64,000 nucleotides of DNA, from assembly GCA_052266715.1 (NCBI GenBank), contig JBQPRB010000001.1; one strand, 5' to 3'. Within the stretch, counting starts at the first letter, position 1. Every line of letters starts with the position of its first letter. Shown piece by piece: positions 26,423 to 35,588 of the stretch. The position numbers and the translations under genes are program-made. Under the pieces are notes generated by a model. It saw nothing but the letters and a program-made list of their open reading frames with translations, was not told the origin of the DNA and did not search any database. This stretch comes from Jeotgalibaca sp052266715 (lineage in GTDB: Bacteria > Bacillota > Bacilli > Lactobacillales > Aerococcaceae).

Positions 26423-28018
26423 ATGACAATTTATATACTCATAATTTCACTTGTACTTATTTTAGCCTTGGTAGCTATGCGGCTTGCTAATGATTTAAAG
26501 ATACCGCAATTACTACTTTTCATGCTTTTAGGCGTTTCCTTTAATTTCTTTGGTGCAGACTTTACAAATTATGCCTTTTCCAATCAAGTCGCTTCCTTAG
26601 CCTTGATGTTCATTATTTTTTATGGTGGTTTTGGTACGAAATGGAAAATGTCTAAGCCTGTCGCTAAGGAAGCCATCATTTTAAGTTTCCTTGGGACCAT
26701 CTCCACCGCCTTGATCACTGGTTTCTTTGTATACTTTGTATTTGATTTTTCGCTGTTAGAAGCGTTGTTACTTGGTTCCATTGTTGGTTCTACTGATTAT
26801 GCGAGCGTCTCGGATGTTTTAGTATCCCGCCATTTGAAATTAAAGTACAACACGGACTCCTTGTTGGAGCTCGAGTCTGGCTCTAACGACCCCACTGCCT
26901 ACACCATGGTTGTTCTTTTTGTAACGTTGTTACAAGGCCAACGTGTAAATGTTTCAATCCTCATCCTTTTACAAGTTGGGTTGGGACTGGCCCTTGGTTT
27001 CGTGTTGGGTTGGCTATTTATCCGTTTGTTAGATTATCTGAAATCAAATGAAGGAATGGAGGTTATTCTTTTAGCCGCCGCAGCTTTATTCACTTATGAA
27101 TTCACTAACCAGATGGGCGGTAATGGCTATCTAGCTGTTTATATTTTTGGGATTTATATCGGAAACAAGGAGTTTATAGGGAAACGTGAGGTCGTTTTCT
27201 TCTTTGATAGTTTTACAAATTTGGCACAAATCGGCCTGTTTTTCTTGCTTGGTTTGTTATCAGATCCTGGTTCAATCTTTGCGATGATGCCCACCGCGTT
27301 TGTCATTATGTTATTCATGACCATTATCGCGCGCCCCGCTTCTGTTTATGGTCTCATGCTCCCGTTCAAAATGAAAAAAAATCAGCTGGCCGTGATAGCT
27401 TTTGCCGGTTTAAGGGGTGCTGCTGCCATCGCCTTTGCCATTAGTGTGGTGAATTCCGATACTCCAAATATGAACGATCTCTATCATATTGTTTTTGACA
27501 TTTGCTTATTGTCATCACTCATTCAAGGGGGGTTACTGCCGGTTCTTTCCAAGAAAAGTGATATGGTTGACCCGGAAGATGCTTCCTTACGTAATTTCAA
27601 CTCTTTACAGGATAAGAGTGATATGGGCTTCTTAGCAACTAAAATAAAGGCTGACAGCGATTTAGCGGACGCTTATATACGGGATATTAACCTGGCTTTT
27701 GATTTTATTATCGCAAAAATTCTTCGTCAAGGTGAGACCATCGTTCCAAAGGGTAATGTCCAACTCAAAGTAGGCGATATTGTCGTAATGGCCGGACGCT
27801 CGTATTTTGACGTAGTCGGAACGGATCTTTTAGAATTCCGCATCAATGACTACAATAGTTGGGTAAACAAAGAAATTAAAAATATCCATTTAGATCATGA
27901 ATTCCTCATTGTTCTGGTTTTAAGAGATGATAACGACTTAATTGTCCCTAATGGCGATACCAAAATCCGCGAAGGGGATACGGTTCTCGTGCTGGATGCA
28001 AAAGGTATTGAAGGATAA
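26423..28018 (+). CDS. K+/H+ antiporter, CPA1 family with C-terminal RCK-C domains (CvrA/NhaP2-like)
   Basis: 531 residues. The first 380 or so form a Na+/H+ exchanger-type domain of about twelve helices. It includes the sequence GSIVGSTDYASVSD and the acidic pair in ESGSNDPTAY, then GLRGAAAIAFA. Two TrkA-C (RCK-C) domains follow, about 410-475 and 475-531, with the pattern VGDIVVMAG and EGDTVLVLD. Such antiporters expel potassium at high turgor. The ATG at 26423 directly abuts its AGAGGG, leaving no spacer. Confidence 0.85.
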   Translation: MTIYILIISLVLILALVAMRLANDLKIPQLLLFMLLGVSFNFFGADFTNYAFSNQVASLALMFIIFYGGFGTKWKMSKPVAKEAIILSFLGTISTALITGFFVYFVFDFSLLEALLLGSIVGSTDYASVSDVLVSRHLKLKYNTDSLLELESGSNDPTAYTMVVLFVTLLQGQRVNVSILILLQVGLGLALGFVLGWLFIRLLDYLKSNEGMEVILLAAAALFTYEFTNQMGGNGYLAVYIFGIYIGNKEFIGKREVVFFFDSFTNLAQIGLFFLLGLLSDPGSIFAMMPTAFVIMLFMTIIARPASVYGLMLPFKMKKNQLAVIAFAGLRGAAAIAFAISVVNSDTPNMNDLYHIVFDICLLSSLIQGGLLPVLSKKSDMVDPEDASLRNFNSLQDKSDMGFLATKIKADSDLADAYIRDINLAFDFIIAKILRQGETIVPKGNVQLKVGDIVVMAGRSYFDVVGTDLLEFRINDYNSWVNKEIKNIHLDHEFLIVLVLRDDNDLIVPNGDTKIREGDTVLVLDAKGIEG

Positions 28019-28056
28019 AAAAAACACGTTAAGCAATTTGCTTAGCGTGTTTTTTT
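28019..28056 (+). terminator. Terminator after K+/H+ antiporter gene
   Basis: A 15-bp stem with a G-U pair (AAAACACGTTAAGCA with its complement) followed by T7. Confidence 0.85.
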
Positions 28057-28076
28057 GCGGATTTCAAGCGGAAAAA

Positions 28077-28664
28077 TTAATCCTCATCCAGATTGCCCAC
28101 CACATGCAGACGTCCTTGTTCCTCCTTCGTAAATCTTTGAATGGTTGAACTATCCTTATCTCCTGTATTCAAGTTAATCAGAAATTGATTCTCCTTGGTC
28201 TTCACAATATCAATACCTGCCACTATAAAAAATATATTGGGATGGATATTGAAAGTATTCATCATCATCATGAAAATAATCAGATTAATCGCTATGTAAG
28301 CAAGGATGGAGGGGATTATTTCCCCTTGAATTAAAAATACCGACGTTATATTCGAAATCAAAAACGAAACGGGGTCCCCATTGACAGCCGCAATATTCTC
28401 ATTTGAAAAAGTTCGCGTGTCGTAAAGATTTTGAGAGTAGTAATGTCCTGCTCTATAGTCCTTCTTAATACTAGACAAGAGCCCTATTGCCATCAAGCTA
28501 ACAATAGCCAGCATCGCAAAGACGGTGACGACAACCAAATCATGCCCATAATCTTTGTTCGAAAAATCCTGATACAAGACTTTCAGCGTAAACAACATAA
28601 TGGCTGGTGTCATGGAGGTAATGTAATAAGTGATTTTGAAAATGAAAGGAGTATACCTGAACAT
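28077..28664 (-). CDS. Membrane protein of unknown function
   Basis: About 195 residues with four or five hydrophobic segments and a polar C-terminal 60 residues (ending in TKEEQGRLHVVGNLDED). I do not recognise the family. AAGGTG lies five bases before the ATG at 28664; the longer frame starts outside this site. The gene converges on the antiporter gene and shares no operon. Confidence 0.55.
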   Translation of the reverse strand: MFRYTPFIFKITYYITSMTPAIMLFTLKVLYQDFSNKDYGHDLVVVTVFAMLAIVSLMAIGLLSSIKKDYRAGHYYSQNLYDTRTFSNENIAAVNGDPVSFLISNITSVFLIQGEIIPSILAYIAINLIIFMMMMNTFNIHPNIFFIVAGIDIVKTKENQFLINLNTGDKDSSTIQRFTKEEQGRLHVVGNLDED

Positions 28665-28967
28665 GGAAACACCTTCTTTCAACGTTTTGTTATCTTTACT
28701 ACCAGTATAACAAACACAAAAAAAGAACTTCAAGTAACGGCCTTTATAATAAATTCTGTTATTTCAATATCAATTATGACATAGTAGTCTGGAAATAATC
28801 CTAGCTCATTTGCACGCTCTTCTCATACTAACTTCAAAAAGTTTGCGGAATGTTTTTATTCACGACTTTAAGATTTCTCAAGTATACTGATTACACAGAG
28901 ATAGCAATTATACGTAAAGAATAAAATAGCAGAACCAGCGTGTCAACGGTTCATAAAGGAGAACGGT
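28665..28967. other. Divergent intergenic region before the polyprenyl synthase gene
   Basis: No gene found. A TATACT about 85 bases before the plus-strand start is a possible -10 box, with a weak TTCACG as -35. The rest is AT-rich. Confidence 0.35.
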
Positions 28968-29954
28968 ATGGTTAAAACTCACCCCATGTGGAATAACTTC
29001 CCTAATATCCAAGCCCTTTTACTGGAATGTCTTGACCTTATTATCGAAAAAACAGCCATTGAAAATAAGGAAATTGAAAAAACTGTCACTGATCTGGTAA
29101 AGAACAAAGGAAAACTGCTTCGACCTGCCTATTTTTTCCTTTTCTCACGATTAGGCAACGCCACTCAGGATGCACATAAAAATATCATCGCCGCCGCTGC
29201 GTCTACTGAGGTGCTTCATCTCGCTACTCTTATCCATGATGACATCATAGATGAGTCAAAAATGCGCCGCGGGATTGAAACGGTCCAGTCCAAATACGGT
29301 AAAGATGTTGCTGTTTATACAGGCGATTTATTGCTCTCGGTGTATTTTGATTTATTGGCGGACGCGACGGATTCCGTCGAAATCATCAAGTTGAATACGC
29401 TATCGATGAAGCGTGTATTGTTGGGCGAACTGAATCAGATGACAAATGCCTATAATACCGATATCACCTATGAAGACTATTTGAAAAGCATTAAAGGGAA
29501 AACAGCCCAACTGTTCGAATTAAGTTGTTACCAGGGTGCATACTTTGGACAATGTGACTCCGAAATTATTGAGAAAAGTCGGTCGATCGGCCAAAACATC
29601 GGTATCGCTTTCCAGATGTTGGATGATATCATGGATTACACCCATACACCTGAAAGCCTGGCCAAGCCCATTTTAAACGATGTCAAACAAGGGGTTTATA
29701 CTCTTCCGCTCATTTTAGGCATGGAGACAAGCGATGCCTTTCTTCCTCTTTTAAAAAAAGGGGAACACTTATCCGACAGTGACTTGGCTACTTTAGTCTC
29801 TTTACTGCACGAACATGACTGCATCGCACGCGCACACGAGATTGCAAAGACATATAGTGATAAAGCTTTAGCATCTATTGAGATGCTTCCAAGTCATCCT
29901 GAAAAAGACGTATTGTATTCATTAACTAAAACACTTCTCACAAGTAATTTTTAA
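28968..29954 (+). CDS. Polyprenyl diphosphate synthase (HepT/DmkB-like)
   Basis: A 328-residue all-helical trans-prenyltransferase. The first aspartate-rich motif is DDIID at 91-95 followed by RRG, and the second is DDIMD at 219-223. Enzymes of this type build the C35-C50 isoprenoid diphosphate for quinones. The small partner subunit HepS is not encoded here. The next gene is a UbiA prenyltransferase, 13 bases downstream, so the pair makes and attaches a polyprenyl tail. AAAGGAG precedes the ATG. Confidence 0.88.
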   Translation: MVKTHPMWNNFPNIQALLLECLDLIIEKTAIENKEIEKTVTDLVKNKGKLLRPAYFFLFSRLGNATQDAHKNIIAAAASTEVLHLATLIHDDIIDESKMRRGIETVQSKYGKDVAVYTGDLLLSVYFDLLADATDSVEIIKLNTLSMKRVLLGELNQMTNAYNTDITYEDYLKSIKGKTAQLFELSCYQGAYFGQCDSEIIEKSRSIGQNIGIAFQMLDDIMDYTHTPESLAKPILNDVKQGVYTLPLILGMETSDAFLPLLKKGEHLSDSDLATLVSLLHEHDCIARAHEIAKTYSDKALASIEMLPSHPEKDVLYSLTKTLLTSNF

Positions 29955-29967
29955 AAAGGAGATCATT

Positions 29968-30876
29968 ATGACACTCAAACAATATATCTTGCTTGCTCAA
30001 ATGGAATCCACCACTACCAGTTTTTTTCCTGCCTTTATTGGTGTCTTGTACGCTTGGTACAATTATGACTCTTTTCGTTTGGGCTTTTCACTCTTAGGCT
30101 TACTTACGGCCGTTCTCTTTCACATTGCTGTTAATATCCGCGATAATTACTTGGATTATTACATCGCAGATAATAAAAATGCAGACCATGCCCAAAAAAT
30201 GGTGGTGGGCAAGGAAAATATCCCGCTTAAAAATGTCCGTTCAGCCTATTGGATTTCTGGTATTGTCGCTTTGATCATTGGTTTATTTTTAGTTCTTCAA
30301 ACATCCCTCATCTTGTTCTATATCGGCTTTGGAGGTATGTTGATCGGAGTACTTTATACCATGGGCCCTCTTCCCATCAATAGTACGCCATTCGGTGAAT
30401 TCTTCGTTGGGTTGTCAATGGGTGTTGGTATCTTTACATCCATGGTTTATATCAACGCGTTTGACGTCATTCAATTTGATTGGATAACCGTCGGTCAGAT
30501 CATCGTAGCGTCCATCCCAACTTCGATTACGGTCATGTCCATCTCATTAGCTAATAACATTTGTGATCTGGAAGAAGATATTGAAGATGGTCGGTTTACG
30601 CTTCCTTATCATATCGGCATAGATAAAGCACTCGTTGTCTTCAAATATTTTTATTACGCCGCTTACATCGCGATTATCCTGTCGATCGTATTTGGGACCT
30701 TCCCAAGGTTTGTGGCATTGTCCCTGTTAACTTTCCCTTATGTCTTAAAAAATATTGGTATCTTCATGAACAAGCAAGACAAAAAGACAACCTTTATGAC
30801 GACGAGCATCAACTCAGCTGTCATTCCGGTGCCGATCATCATTACCTTTTTCATAGGCGCTTGGTTGGACATATGA
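29968..30876 (+). CDS. UbiA-family prenyltransferase (MenA/DmkA-like)
   Basis: A 302-residue protein with eight or nine membrane helices. The two Asp-rich motifs of the family are present: N56-x2-D59-x3-D63 (NIRDNYLDY), and N197-x2-D200 with D204 (NNICDLEED). It probably prenylates dihydroxynaphthoate to demethylmenaquinone. No genes for making dihydroxynaphthoate are in the window. AAAGGAG precedes the ATG. It forms an operon with the polyprenyl synthase and ends at a terminator. Confidence 0.85.
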   Translation: MTLKQYILLAQMESTTTSFFPAFIGVLYAWYNYDSFRLGFSLLGLLTAVLFHIAVNIRDNYLDYYIADNKNADHAQKMVVGKENIPLKNVRSAYWISGIVALIIGLFLVLQTSLILFYIGFGGMLIGVLYTMGPLPINSTPFGEFFVGLSMGVGIFTSMVYINAFDVIQFDWITVGQIIVASIPTSITVMSISLANNICDLEEDIEDGRFTLPYHIGIDKALVVFKYFYYAAYIAIILSIVFGTFPRFVALSLLTFPYVLKNIGIFMNKQDKKTTFMTTSINSAVIPVPIIITFFIGAWLDI

Positions 30877-30922
30877 TTATCTCTTTGACAACGTTTTTGA
30901 ATAATTAAGTGAGGAATGAAAA

Positions 30923-30979
30923 AATCAGTGATGTTCTGAAAGATGCTCTCCTTCAGTCCTCATCACTGATTATTTTTTT
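30923..30979 (+). terminator. Terminator after prenyltransferase gene
   Basis: The 11-bp stem AATCAGTGATG/CATCACTGATT is followed by A-T7. Confidence 0.85.
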
Positions 30980-31015
30980 GTTTAAAAAGCCTAGTTAACA
31001 GATTTAGTCAGTCTT

Positions 31016-31066
31016 ATCATTATTTATGATACACATGTGCGTATCATAAATAATGATATTTTTTTA
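31016..31066 (+). terminator. Second hairpin, 17-bp perfect stem with T run
   Basis: Bases 31016-31032 pair perfectly with 31041-31057 (AT-rich) and a T8-type run follows. It backs up the first terminator, or serves as a barrier before the defence island. Confidence 0.6.
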
Positions 31067-31135
31067 ATTACATTCTGCGTTCCTTCTGATTCAGGAGTGT
31101 ATATACAATTTTAGAATGTCATTATTTTAAGACAA

Positions 31136-31990
31136 TTATTTTGGTGTGATTTCAATGTCGGATGTCTCCAATGTTCGCTCATTTGCCCTATACTCTATTA
31201 GACGGTCAAGCTCTGATATGTTACCACTTACAGTTATTAACGGATCCCCCTCCTTAACAGGGAAAAATTCCATTTTAATTTTTTGGCGATATCTAAAATT
31301 CATAACGTCAAAATACTGTATTGTAAATGTTAATGTAAATTCATTTAACATATTACGCATAATAAATAAAGCACTTGATAATCGAATAGCTATAACTAAC
31401 GAGTTATTTGTTAAAACTGATCTTGTTATTGGAACAGCATTAAATTCAACAAAAGTACCTTCTAAACTATGATTGTTATTAGATTTAATTTCTGCAGTAA
31501 TAATTATGGGGTTCAATACAGCTCCGTTACCTATATTAGTTAAAATAATATAGCCAATATCCTCTACATAGGTGCCTCCTTCCTCTGGTAAGGACCATTT
31601 TATTAAAATTTCACCTCTGCTTGTCAAACTAGAATCATAATCTTTCTTGAAACTTTCAATAATGAATGGCGCTTTGGATAGTCTTCTATCTTCTCTCAGT
31701 CTATCTTCTGCAATTTCTCTATCCTTGCTTGTTTCTTTTTTTGTATATTCAATGGTAATTATAATCCCAGCAACTGACGCAATAGAACCTAATATAGCCC
31801 CTACATAACTTCCTAAGAAAGACACCCATTCACTATTACTAATATTACTAGGCACATCATTTCCCACTATAAGCTTATCCATAATAAAAGGAAAGCCCAC
31901 AATAATAAGGATACTAATAAACGACCAGCCCAACCAAATTTTGTACCTTTCCAATATTTTTCCTATCCTACACTTTAAATTATCTTTCAT
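31136..31990 (-). CDS. Two-helix membrane protein at the end of the restriction operon
   Basis: About 284 residues. Two hydrophobic segments lie near residues 20-40 and 65-85, followed by a charged, coiled-coil-like stretch (EYTKKETSKDREIAEDRLREDR as two halves) and a beta-rich C-terminal domain of about 170 residues. I do not recognise the family; the layout resembles small membrane proteins found in defence islands. The frame is open from a TTG at 32041, overlapping the hsdS stop; the first ATG is at 31990. The exact start is undecided. It directly follows hsdS. Confidence 0.6.
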   Translation of the reverse strand: MKDNLKCRIGKILERYKIWLGWSFISILIIVGFPFIMDKLIVGNDVPSNISNSEWVSFLGSYVGAILGSIASVAGIIITIEYTKKETSKDREIAEDRLREDRRLSKAPFIIESFKKDYDSSLTSRGEILIKWSLPEEGGTYVEDIGYIILTNIGNGAVLNPIIITAEIKSNNNHSLEGTFVEFNAVPITRSVLTNNSLVIAIRLSSALFIMRNMLNEFTLTFTIQYFDVMNFRYRQKIKMEFFPVKEGDPLITVSGNISELDRLIEYRANERTLETSDIEITPK

Positions 31991-32033
31991 TTCAAATGCA
32001 CCATATTCTTTCCAATTTAACCGATTCAGTAAT

Positions 32034-33260
32034 TTATACAAACATCTGTTGTATAAATCCTTTTTTCAGTTCTTTTAATTTCAAAATTTTTATCTCAATC
32101 GTGATAATCTTTTCTTCCAGCTTATACAAGAAATTAGAGATTTTTTGTTGTTCCTTTTTACATGGCAGTAACACAGCATACTCCTCAAGATCCCCTTTTG
32201 AGATATTTGCTTGGGCAGCACCTTGTCCAGATTGAATCATCTTTGCTTCGAAAAGACCATTTTTTAAATACTGATAAATAAATTCATGATTCACTTTCTC
32301 ACTTTCCAATTTCAAAAGACCTACCCTTTGGTTCAATACACAGTTCTCATCATTAACCATAGAAACCCTACCAACATTACCAGTTAAGGAAATTAATATG
32401 TCTCCTTTTTCAAGTAGTTGATGACTTTGTATATTTGGAGGTAACGTATTCATCTTGTTTGTTTCTGAAGTATTAGCATAACGTTGTCCGGTTACATTTG
32501 AAATGGTTAATACTTTATATTTTCCGTCTGGATTATATTCATTACTTTTAAACGCATATCCATTAAGCACTGAAGCTACCATCCCTAGACTAACTATATC
32601 CCACTCCGAATAATCATTCCCATCTTCATCTTTGAATCGGAGCTCTTGGCTGAAGATTTTTTGCTGCATGACATTCTTTAGTTCTTTGTAGTTAACCAGT
32701 TGTCGCTGATGAAGAGCGATAGTGTTGTCTAATTGTTTGAAGAAGATGCCGATTTTCTCTTGTTCCACTACAGATGGTGCAGAATAACTATACTGATTTA
32801 ACTCATCTCGGTTGATTTTAGGCATACCTGTTCTCATAGATACAGAGACAGAATATTTGTAAAAAGAGGAGCCTTGAATAATGGTGAATAAAAATGTTTG
32901 GGATACACCATTCTTTGTATTTAAAACGTAAGAATCTGCACTAGCTAATCCTTCAAAATCAACCATAGCGTACTTCCCAAGCTGAGGATTAATTTTTCCA
33001 TAAATAACGTCTCCAGGATAAAAATGGAACTTCCCACTAATCAAATTATCTTCTTTGACACTCTTAACATTACCTAGAATTCTCCCCGTAAATGATTCTA
33101 TATTACCAGGGCCTATATGCGGTAGACTATCATATTCCCCCGTTTTTGGATTAACCATTTCTGTAGAAATATCAACAGTCTCAGACCACTTACGCTGTTC
33201 CCAAGCGTCAGTAAAACCGTTAAAGCGAATGGAAGGATTTTTTTTCATTTTGTTACTCAT
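32034..33260 (-). CDS. hsdS: Type I restriction enzyme specificity subunit HsdS
   Basis: 408 residues with the two-domain layout of HsdS: a first target-recognition domain, a central helical spacer (LDNTIALHQRQLVNYKELK), a second recognition domain, and a C-terminal helical spacer (EEKIITIEIKILKLKELK). The opening FNGFTDAWEQRKW is a conserved lead-in. Each recognition domain reads one half of a split target. The start overlaps the hsdM stop; ATG at 33260 is chosen because it follows GGTGATGGAA. Both domains appear complete. Confidence 0.9.
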   Translation of the reverse strand: MSNKMKKNPSIRFNGFTDAWEQRKWSETVDISTEMVNPKTGEYDSLPHIGPGNIESFTGRILGNVKSVKEDNLISGKFHFYPGDVIYGKINPQLGKYAMVDFEGLASADSYVLNTKNGVSQTFLFTIIQGSSFYKYSVSVSMRTGMPKINRDELNQYSYSAPSVVEQEKIGIFFKQLDNTIALHQRQLVNYKELKNVMQQKIFSQELRFKDEDGNDYSEWDIVSLGMVASVLNGYAFKSNEYNPDGKYKVLTISNVTGQRYANTSETNKMNTLPPNIQSHQLLEKGDILISLTGNVGRVSMVNDENCVLNQRVGLLKLESEKVNHEFIYQYLKNGLFEAKMIQSGQGAAQANISKGDLEEYAVLLPCKKEQQKISNFLYKLEEKIITIEIKILKLKELKKGFIQQMFV

Positions 33261-34878
33261 TTCCATCACCAACATTCATCAATTTCGCGAGCGCATTCTG
33301 TAATTCTCGTTCTGCTTCTTCATTCGTACCATGCAATTCTCCGAACAGCGCAAATAATTCTTTCTCTGCTTGAATGATTTCTTTTTGTGTCTGTTGGATT
33401 GCGGTTGCAACTTCCTCAAGTGAGATTGGTTCTTCTTCTTCGAATGTGTCCACGTAACGTGGGATGTTCAGGTTGTAGTCGTTCTCCTTGATTTCATCTA
33501 GAGTCGCTACATAGCTGTATTTGTCGATTGCTTCCCTGTTTTTGTAGGTAGCTACGATCTTTTCCACGTTTCCGTCGGTCAGGTTATTTTGATTCTTGGC
33601 CTTCTCAAATTCGTTGGAAGCATCGATGAAGAGAACGGTATTGTCGTCTTGGCGGCATTTCTTGAACACCAAAATACAAGTTGGGATGCTAGTTCCGTAA
33701 AACACATTAGCCGGTAATCCGATGATTGCGTCTAAGTAATTCTTTTCTTCAATGAGATATTGTCGGATAATCCCTTCTGCAGCGCCACGGAATAGGACAC
33801 CATGCGGTAAAACTACTGCCATTGTACCGTTGTCATCTAGGTGATAGATCATATGCTGAACAAAAGCAAAGTCCGCTTTCGATTTCGGTGCTAGTTTGCC
33901 ATAGTTACTGAAACGCTCATCATCCAAAAACTTCGCATCTGCACTCCATTTTGCACTGTATGGTGGGTTGGCCACAACAGCTTCAAAACGCATGCCATCA
34001 AATTGCGGATTTTCCAATGTATCCCCGATTTCAATATCAAAATCATGGAAAGATACCTCATGCAGTAGCATATTCATACGCGCCAAGTTGTAAGTAGTAC
34101 TGTTTAGTTCTTGTCCATAATAGTGGCGAACATTTGCTTCCTTACCGATTCGAAGCAGCAATGAACCAGATCCACAAGTCGGGTCATAGACATTTTTAAG
34201 GTCAGTTTTGTCTCCTGTCACAATTTTTGCCAGAATCTTGGAAACTTGTTGAGGTGTATAAAACTCTCCCGCTTTTTTACCAGCATTCGCTGCAAATTGT
34301 CCGATTAAGTATTCGTAGGCGTCACCCAGCACATCGATTTCCGCATCATCATGCATAAAATCTAATGAGTTCAAATTAATCATAACCTTGGATATCAGGC
34401 TGGAACGGGCTTTGACAGAATTACCCAAACGCGATGAAGAGAGATCCATATCATCGAACAAGTGAGTGAAATCTTCTTGGCTATCGTGTCCCAATGTAGA
34501 TTCTTCTATCTTGTTGATGGCTTTCTCAAGTACTTCCACATCGAAATTACCTTGTTCGCCTTTCTCAATTTCCTTAATTAGCGCGGAATACAGGTCATGC
34601 GGTTCGATTACGTACCCGATTTGCGCTATTAGTTCTTCCTTCAGTCCCTCTTGGTACTCTGGATCCTTCCATGCCTCTTCATAACTGATGAGGTCCTCTT
34701 CCAAAAGTTTGGCAACACGTTGCTCTGTTTTTTCGGAAAGGTAACGGTAGAAAATCAAACCTAAAATATAATTGCGAAACTCGCTGGCATCCATTGTCCC
34801 ACGTAAATCGTTGGCGATTGCCCAAAGTTTTTTATGTAATTCTGCTTGTTGCACTTTTTGTTTTACTGATGTACTCAT
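33253..34878 (-). CDS. hsdM: Type I restriction enzyme methylase subunit HsdM
   Basis: 541 residues. An N-terminal helical domain (HsdM_N, LHKKLWAIANDLRGTMDASEFR) is followed by an adenine methyltransferase domain with the cofactor motif DPTCGSG (232-238) and catalytic NPPY (304-307). It methylates N6 of adenine in the site read by HsdS. It starts two bases after the stop of the half-HsdS gene and overlaps hsdS, so the three are co-translated. Confidence 0.94.
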   Translation of the reverse strand: MSTSVKQKVQQAELHKKLWAIANDLRGTMDASEFRNYILGLIFYRYLSEKTEQRVAKLLEEDLISYEEAWKDPEYQEGLKEELIAQIGYVIEPHDLYSALIKEIEKGEQGNFDVEVLEKAINKIEESTLGHDSQEDFTHLFDDMDLSSSRLGNSVKARSSLISKVMINLNSLDFMHDDAEIDVLGDAYEYLIGQFAANAGKKAGEFYTPQQVSKILAKIVTGDKTDLKNVYDPTCGSGSLLLRIGKEANVRHYYGQELNSTTYNLARMNMLLHEVSFHDFDIEIGDTLENPQFDGMRFEAVVANPPYSAKWSADAKFLDDERFSNYGKLAPKSKADFAFVQHMIYHLDDNGTMAVVLPHGVLFRGAAEGIIRQYLIEEKNYLDAIIGLPANVFYGTSIPTCILVFKKCRQDDNTVLFIDASNEFEKAKNQNNLTDGNVEKIVATYKNREAIDKYSYVATLDEIKENDYNLNIPRYVDTFEEEEPISLEEVATAIQQTQKEIIQAEKELFALFGELHGTNEEAERELQNALAKLMNVGDGNE

Positions 34879-34879
34879 T

Positions 34880-35470
34880 TTAGTTTCTCCCTTGTAGGTA
34901 TGTATTTAGTAATGCGTGTACGGCTAATTTTTCTAACTTGATTTTTTTCAGCTGCAATAGTTCTCTTTTTTGCTGCAGACGGTAGATGGCCCCCACTCGT
35001 TGTTGCTCTGCCAAATAGGGGCATGGCAGTTCAAACTTGCGCAATTGTTGAAGGTTTAAGCGGGATACAAGACTTGCCCCTTGTTCATTCATGGCAATTT
35101 GCTTCCTGATCGTATCCGATTCATTGTAGATGTAGCAGAAGTAATCGGGATCTATTTTGTTGCCATCATAAACGATTCGAATATAATTGGATGTCAGCAA
35201 GTGTCCAGCATGCTTTTCGCTGACAACCACGGCCTTGTTTGTCATCAGACTGATCAGAAGCATCCCCGCTTCGACAAGCATCACTTCCGCTTCAGTACGG
35301 ATGACTTTATCATGCTTCCCATCATCCAAATTGGGCTGAAAAGAGTCTACTGAAAAGTGCTTTCCAGAATAGACAATGTACCCAGGCGCGTTCGTGTTAT
35401 CTACTTCCCTAATCCGCGTCAGTAATTGCCCTTGCTGGAGCGTTGCGATTTCATCAATTCGACATTTCAC
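34880..35470 (-). CDS. Half-length HsdS-like protein (single target-recognition domain)
   Basis: 196 residues with one HsdS-type recognition domain and one C-terminal helical spacer (EQQRVGAIYRLQQKRELLQLKKIKLEK). Full HsdS has two of each. It could pair as a homodimer, or alter the specificity of the HsdM complex, or be an alternative subunit. The start is GTG seven bases after AGGAGG. Promoter TTGACT-16-TATGAT precedes it, so it leads the halfS-hsdM-hsdS unit. Confidence 0.75.
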   Translation of the reverse strand: MKCRIDEIATLQQGQLLTRIREVDNTNAPGYIVYSGKHFSVDSFQPNLDDGKHDKVIRTEAEVMLVEAGMLLISLMTNKAVVVSEKHAGHLLTSNYIRIVYDGNKIDPDYFCYIYNESDTIRKQIAMNEQGASLVSRLNLQQLRKFELPCPYLAEQQRVGAIYRLQQKRELLQLKKIKLEKLAVHALLNTYLQGRN

Positions 35471-35517
35471 CCTTTTCCCTCCTTTGTAATTTTTTGAAAT
35501 ATCACACTCTTAAATCC

Positions 35518-35545
35518 ATCATACCTCAAAAAAATACAAAGTCAA
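35518..35545 (-). promoter_or_regulatory. Promoter of the half-hsdS/hsdM/hsdS unit
   Basis: On the minus strand TTGACT (complement 35540-35545) and TATGAT (complement 35518-35523) are 16 bases apart. They lie just past the terminator of the preceding gene and about 48 bases before the GTG start. Confidence 0.7.
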
Positions 35546-35546
35546 T

Positions 35547-35588
35547 AAAAAATCGAGTGTAATTTATCTAAATTACACTCGATTTTTT
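35547..35588 (-). terminator. Terminator of the hsdR-949aa unit
   Basis: A stem of about 18 bp (AAAATCGAGTGTAATTTA with complement) overlaps the last codons of the 949-residue gene and is followed by TTTTTT on the minus strand. Confidence 0.85.

Noticed and set aside
32034..35470. Phase-variable hsdS shuffling
   Set aside because: The half-HsdS and full HsdS are in the same orientation, not visibly similar in DNA, and no recombinase gene or inverted repeat is seen.
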